DNA of 47,772 nt from the NCBI GenBank assembly GCA_015064295.1, contig SVSM01000011.1, positions 1 to 47,772 on the forward strand, in the 5' to 3' direction. The stretch comes from Oscillospiraceae bacterium (GTDB lineage: Bacteria; Bacillota; Clostridia; Oscillospirales; CAG-272). The notes under the pieces are model-generated. The model worked only from the letters and a program-made list of their open reading frames with translations. It was not told the DNA's origin and made no database searches. Made by a program: the position numbers and the translations under genes. This document shows, in pieces, positions 45,903 through 47,772 of this stretch (positions are counted from its first letter, which is position 1; every line of letters starts with the position of its first letter).

Positions 45903-45945
45903 ACGCTTTCTCACATTTCAATAAACCGACAAAGAGGACATCATC

Positions 45946-46206
45946 ATGACAAGCTACAATGCAAAGGAAAAAACCATCACCTTCTCCATCCGGGACGAAA
46001 AGGATATGGAGATCAAGCGCGTGCTGCACACCGTCTACTCGGCCCTGAGCGAGAAGGGCTACAATCCCATCAACCAGATCGTGGGGTATATCCTGTCGGA
46101 GGACCCCACCTACATTACCAACTATAAGAACGCCCGCAGTCTCATCTGCAAGGTAGACCGCGACGACATCCTCAACGCCCTGGTTCGCAATTACCTCGAT
46201 CTCTGA
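45946..46206 (+). CDS. IreB family regulatory phosphoprotein
   Basis: TITFSIRDEKDMEIKRVLHTVYSALSEKGYNPINQIVGYILSEDPTYITNYKNAR. Confidence 0.94.
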   Translation: MTSYNAKEKTITFSIRDEKDMEIKRVLHTVYSALSEKGYNPINQIVGYILSEDPTYITNYKNARSLICKVDRDDILNALVRNYLDL

Positions 46207-47126
46207 TGACGTACTCCATAGCGACGCTTCCCGCCTCGGCGGGGGGCAGGATCGTTGCACTTGGCAATTTTGACGGCGTACACAAGGGCCATCAGGCCCT
46301 GCTTGCCGAGGCCAAGCGGCTGGGCGAGGAGCTGTCTCTCCCCGTGACGGTGTGGAGCTTCAAGACGCTGCCCGGTGCGGCCCTTACCTCCTCCGAGCGG
46401 CGAGCCGCTTACCTACGGAAATACGGAGCCGACGAGGTCGTCTACGACGCCTTTGACCGCGTACGGGGCCTGTCCCCCGCGCAATTTTTCCGAGACGTCC
46501 TGCAGACGGCGCTGAACGTCAAGGCCTGCGTTTGCGGCTTCAATTACAGCTTTGGAAAGCAGGGTGTCGGCAACGCCGAGACCTTGAAGACGCTTTGCTC
46601 CGAGGCGGGCATCCTCTGCTCGGTGGTACCGGAGGTCGCCCTGGCGGGTGAGACGGTATCGTCCAGCCGGATCCGTGCGCTCCTGCGAGAGGGACGGACG
46701 GAGGAGGCCGCAGCGCTTCTCGGCCGCCCCTATGCCCTGACGGGTAAGGTAGAGGGCGGACGGCACTTCGGACGAACCATCGGCCTTCCCACCTTGAATC
46801 AGCGGTTTGGGGAGGAGATTTGCCTGCCGAAGGGCGGTGTGTATGCCACCGCTTGCCGCATTGGCGGCGAGGTCTATCCGGCGGTGACCAACGTGGGATG
46901 CTGCCCGACGGTGACGGAGGGCGGTGAGATGGTGGTAGAGACTCACGTCTTGGATTTTGAAGGCGAGCTTTACGGCGAGGAGGTCTCGGTAGGCTTTCTT
47001 CGGCGGCTGCGGGAGGAGAGGAAGTTTTCTTCCGTTGACGAGTTGAAGGAGGAGATCGAGAGGAACTGTCGGGAGGCGAAAGAGGTTTTTTCTGTTTGTT
47101 TGGGGTTTGATTTTTCTGATTTTTGA
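46206..47126 (+). CDS. ribF: Bifunctional riboflavin kinase/FAD synthetase
   Basis: LGNFDGVHKGHQALL; VSSSRIRALLREG; GRTIGLPTLNQ. Confidence 0.96.
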   Translation: MTYSIATLPASAGGRIVALGNFDGVHKGHQALLAEAKRLGEELSLPVTVWSFKTLPGAALTSSERRAAYLRKYGADEVVYDAFDRVRGLSPAQFFRDVLQTALNVKACVCGFNYSFGKQGVGNAETLKTLCSEAGILCSVVPEVALAGETVSSSRIRALLREGRTEEAAALLGRPYALTGKVEGGRHFGRTIGLPTLNQRFGEEICLPKGGVYATACRIGGEVYPAVTNVGCCPTVTEGGEMVVETHVLDFEGELYGEEVSVGFLRRLREERKFSSVDELKEEIERNCREAKEVFSVCLGFDFSDF

Positions 47127-47772
47127 TTTCTTCTGATCGTTTGTTGGGAAGATAGAATAAGTAGAATTCTTTTTTTCGTCCCTTTCTTGGGCGGCCAATG
47201 AAAGTAGTAGTTCCGCTACGCGGAACTACCCCAAAGAAACCGCCAAGGGGGAAGGGCGGTCAGTCGCGGTCAAAAGCAAGTTTTGACGCGCTCGTTCCGA
47301 CGCCCTCCCCCCTTCGGGATCCCCCCACCCTCTCTCTAAAAGATATAGCTTAACCTACCAAGGTCCAGTGTGCGGCACTGCGGCCAAGACACTGCTATCG
47401 GGGATTCTTTCAAAAGCGTAAGACAGTTCTGTTAATATAGCTTTTACAAAAGATGGCCGCAGAAATCGTTTTCTGGCAATAATACTGTGCCCATTCAACT
47501 TTTTCATTGTGGGCCGCAGGGGCAAACGCCTCTGAAAGAATCACCGACCCGCAGAGGCGGGCGCACCGCATGGCGCAAGCCCTTTTTGCAGCGACAATGC
47601 CAAGGCTTCCCGTGCGCGTTTTGGACTTCTTTCCCGTTTGCTTTTACAAAGCCAAACCGCCGAGCCGGCCGTGCGCTGAACGCGCACAGGCGAGGCGTGA
47701 AGCTTCTTCTTTTTGATTCTAAAACTTTTTCTTCGAAGAAGAAGAAAAAGTTTTAGCGCCTTCTTTGGGCAC
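47127..47772 (+). repeat. L-element copy F (truncated by window end)
   Basis: Same module order as D, with an extra GTAGTTCCGCTACGCGGAACTAC palindrome in the first hairpin. Confidence 0.92.

Noticed and set aside
42714-45914. 1066-aa minus-strand ORF antisense to the exported protein (also 9095-11137, 16015-17412, 24933-27155, 32912-35137, 3252-5012)
   Set aside because: They mirror genuine genes, have Gly/His/Arg/Asp-rich low-complexity translations and no recognisable domains. They arise from codon bias that avoids TTA/CTA/TCA on the sense strand.

Overview
47.8-kb window from what looks like an endospore-forming, moderately GC-rich Firmicute/Clostridia-type genome. Evidence for this: spoVFA/spoVFB dipicolinate synthase, RNase Y, IreB, LexA and a dnaA region with flanking DnaA boxes. 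About 35 protein genes are supported: dnaA, rny, a MecA-like adaptor, lexA, araC-fucI-fucU, a DUF47/Pit phosphate pair, spoVFA/B, a CPA2 antiporter, MgtC, an isolated rnfC-rnfD pair, a Gld-like ABC/DUF4340 operon, a PrsA/SurA-like lipoprotein, comM, rlmD-like, fur, recG, rsmG, feoA-feoB plus a Cys-rich FeoB-associated protein, an AI-2E-type permease, pgsA, a 1053-aa exported protein, ireB and ribF. I see no rRNA, tRNA, CRISPR array or transposase gene. The most unusual content is intergenic. (1) A family of about 0.65-0.75 kb modular elements ('L-elements', 6 copies, two cut by the window edges) has hairpin-bearing inverted ends, a long hairpin whose sequence is exchanged between copies while its architecture is kept, and a conserved structured core. 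(2) A second family of about 100-150 bp three-hairpin elements ('S-elements', about 13 copies) has stems that change in a compensatory way and an expandable GGGGC..GCCCC hairpin. Both families sit mostly directly behind stop codons in the gene's orientation. Other notable items: a tandem DnaA-box trio about 27 kb from dnaA, a promoter/hairpin/terminator micro-locus that could be an sRNA or a 15-aa peptide, repeated GTTAG..CTAAC operators at feo, a sigma-K-like promoter at spoVFA, and a lexA leader containing an S-element. All element names are ad hoc. No database search was possible, so novelty is unverified.
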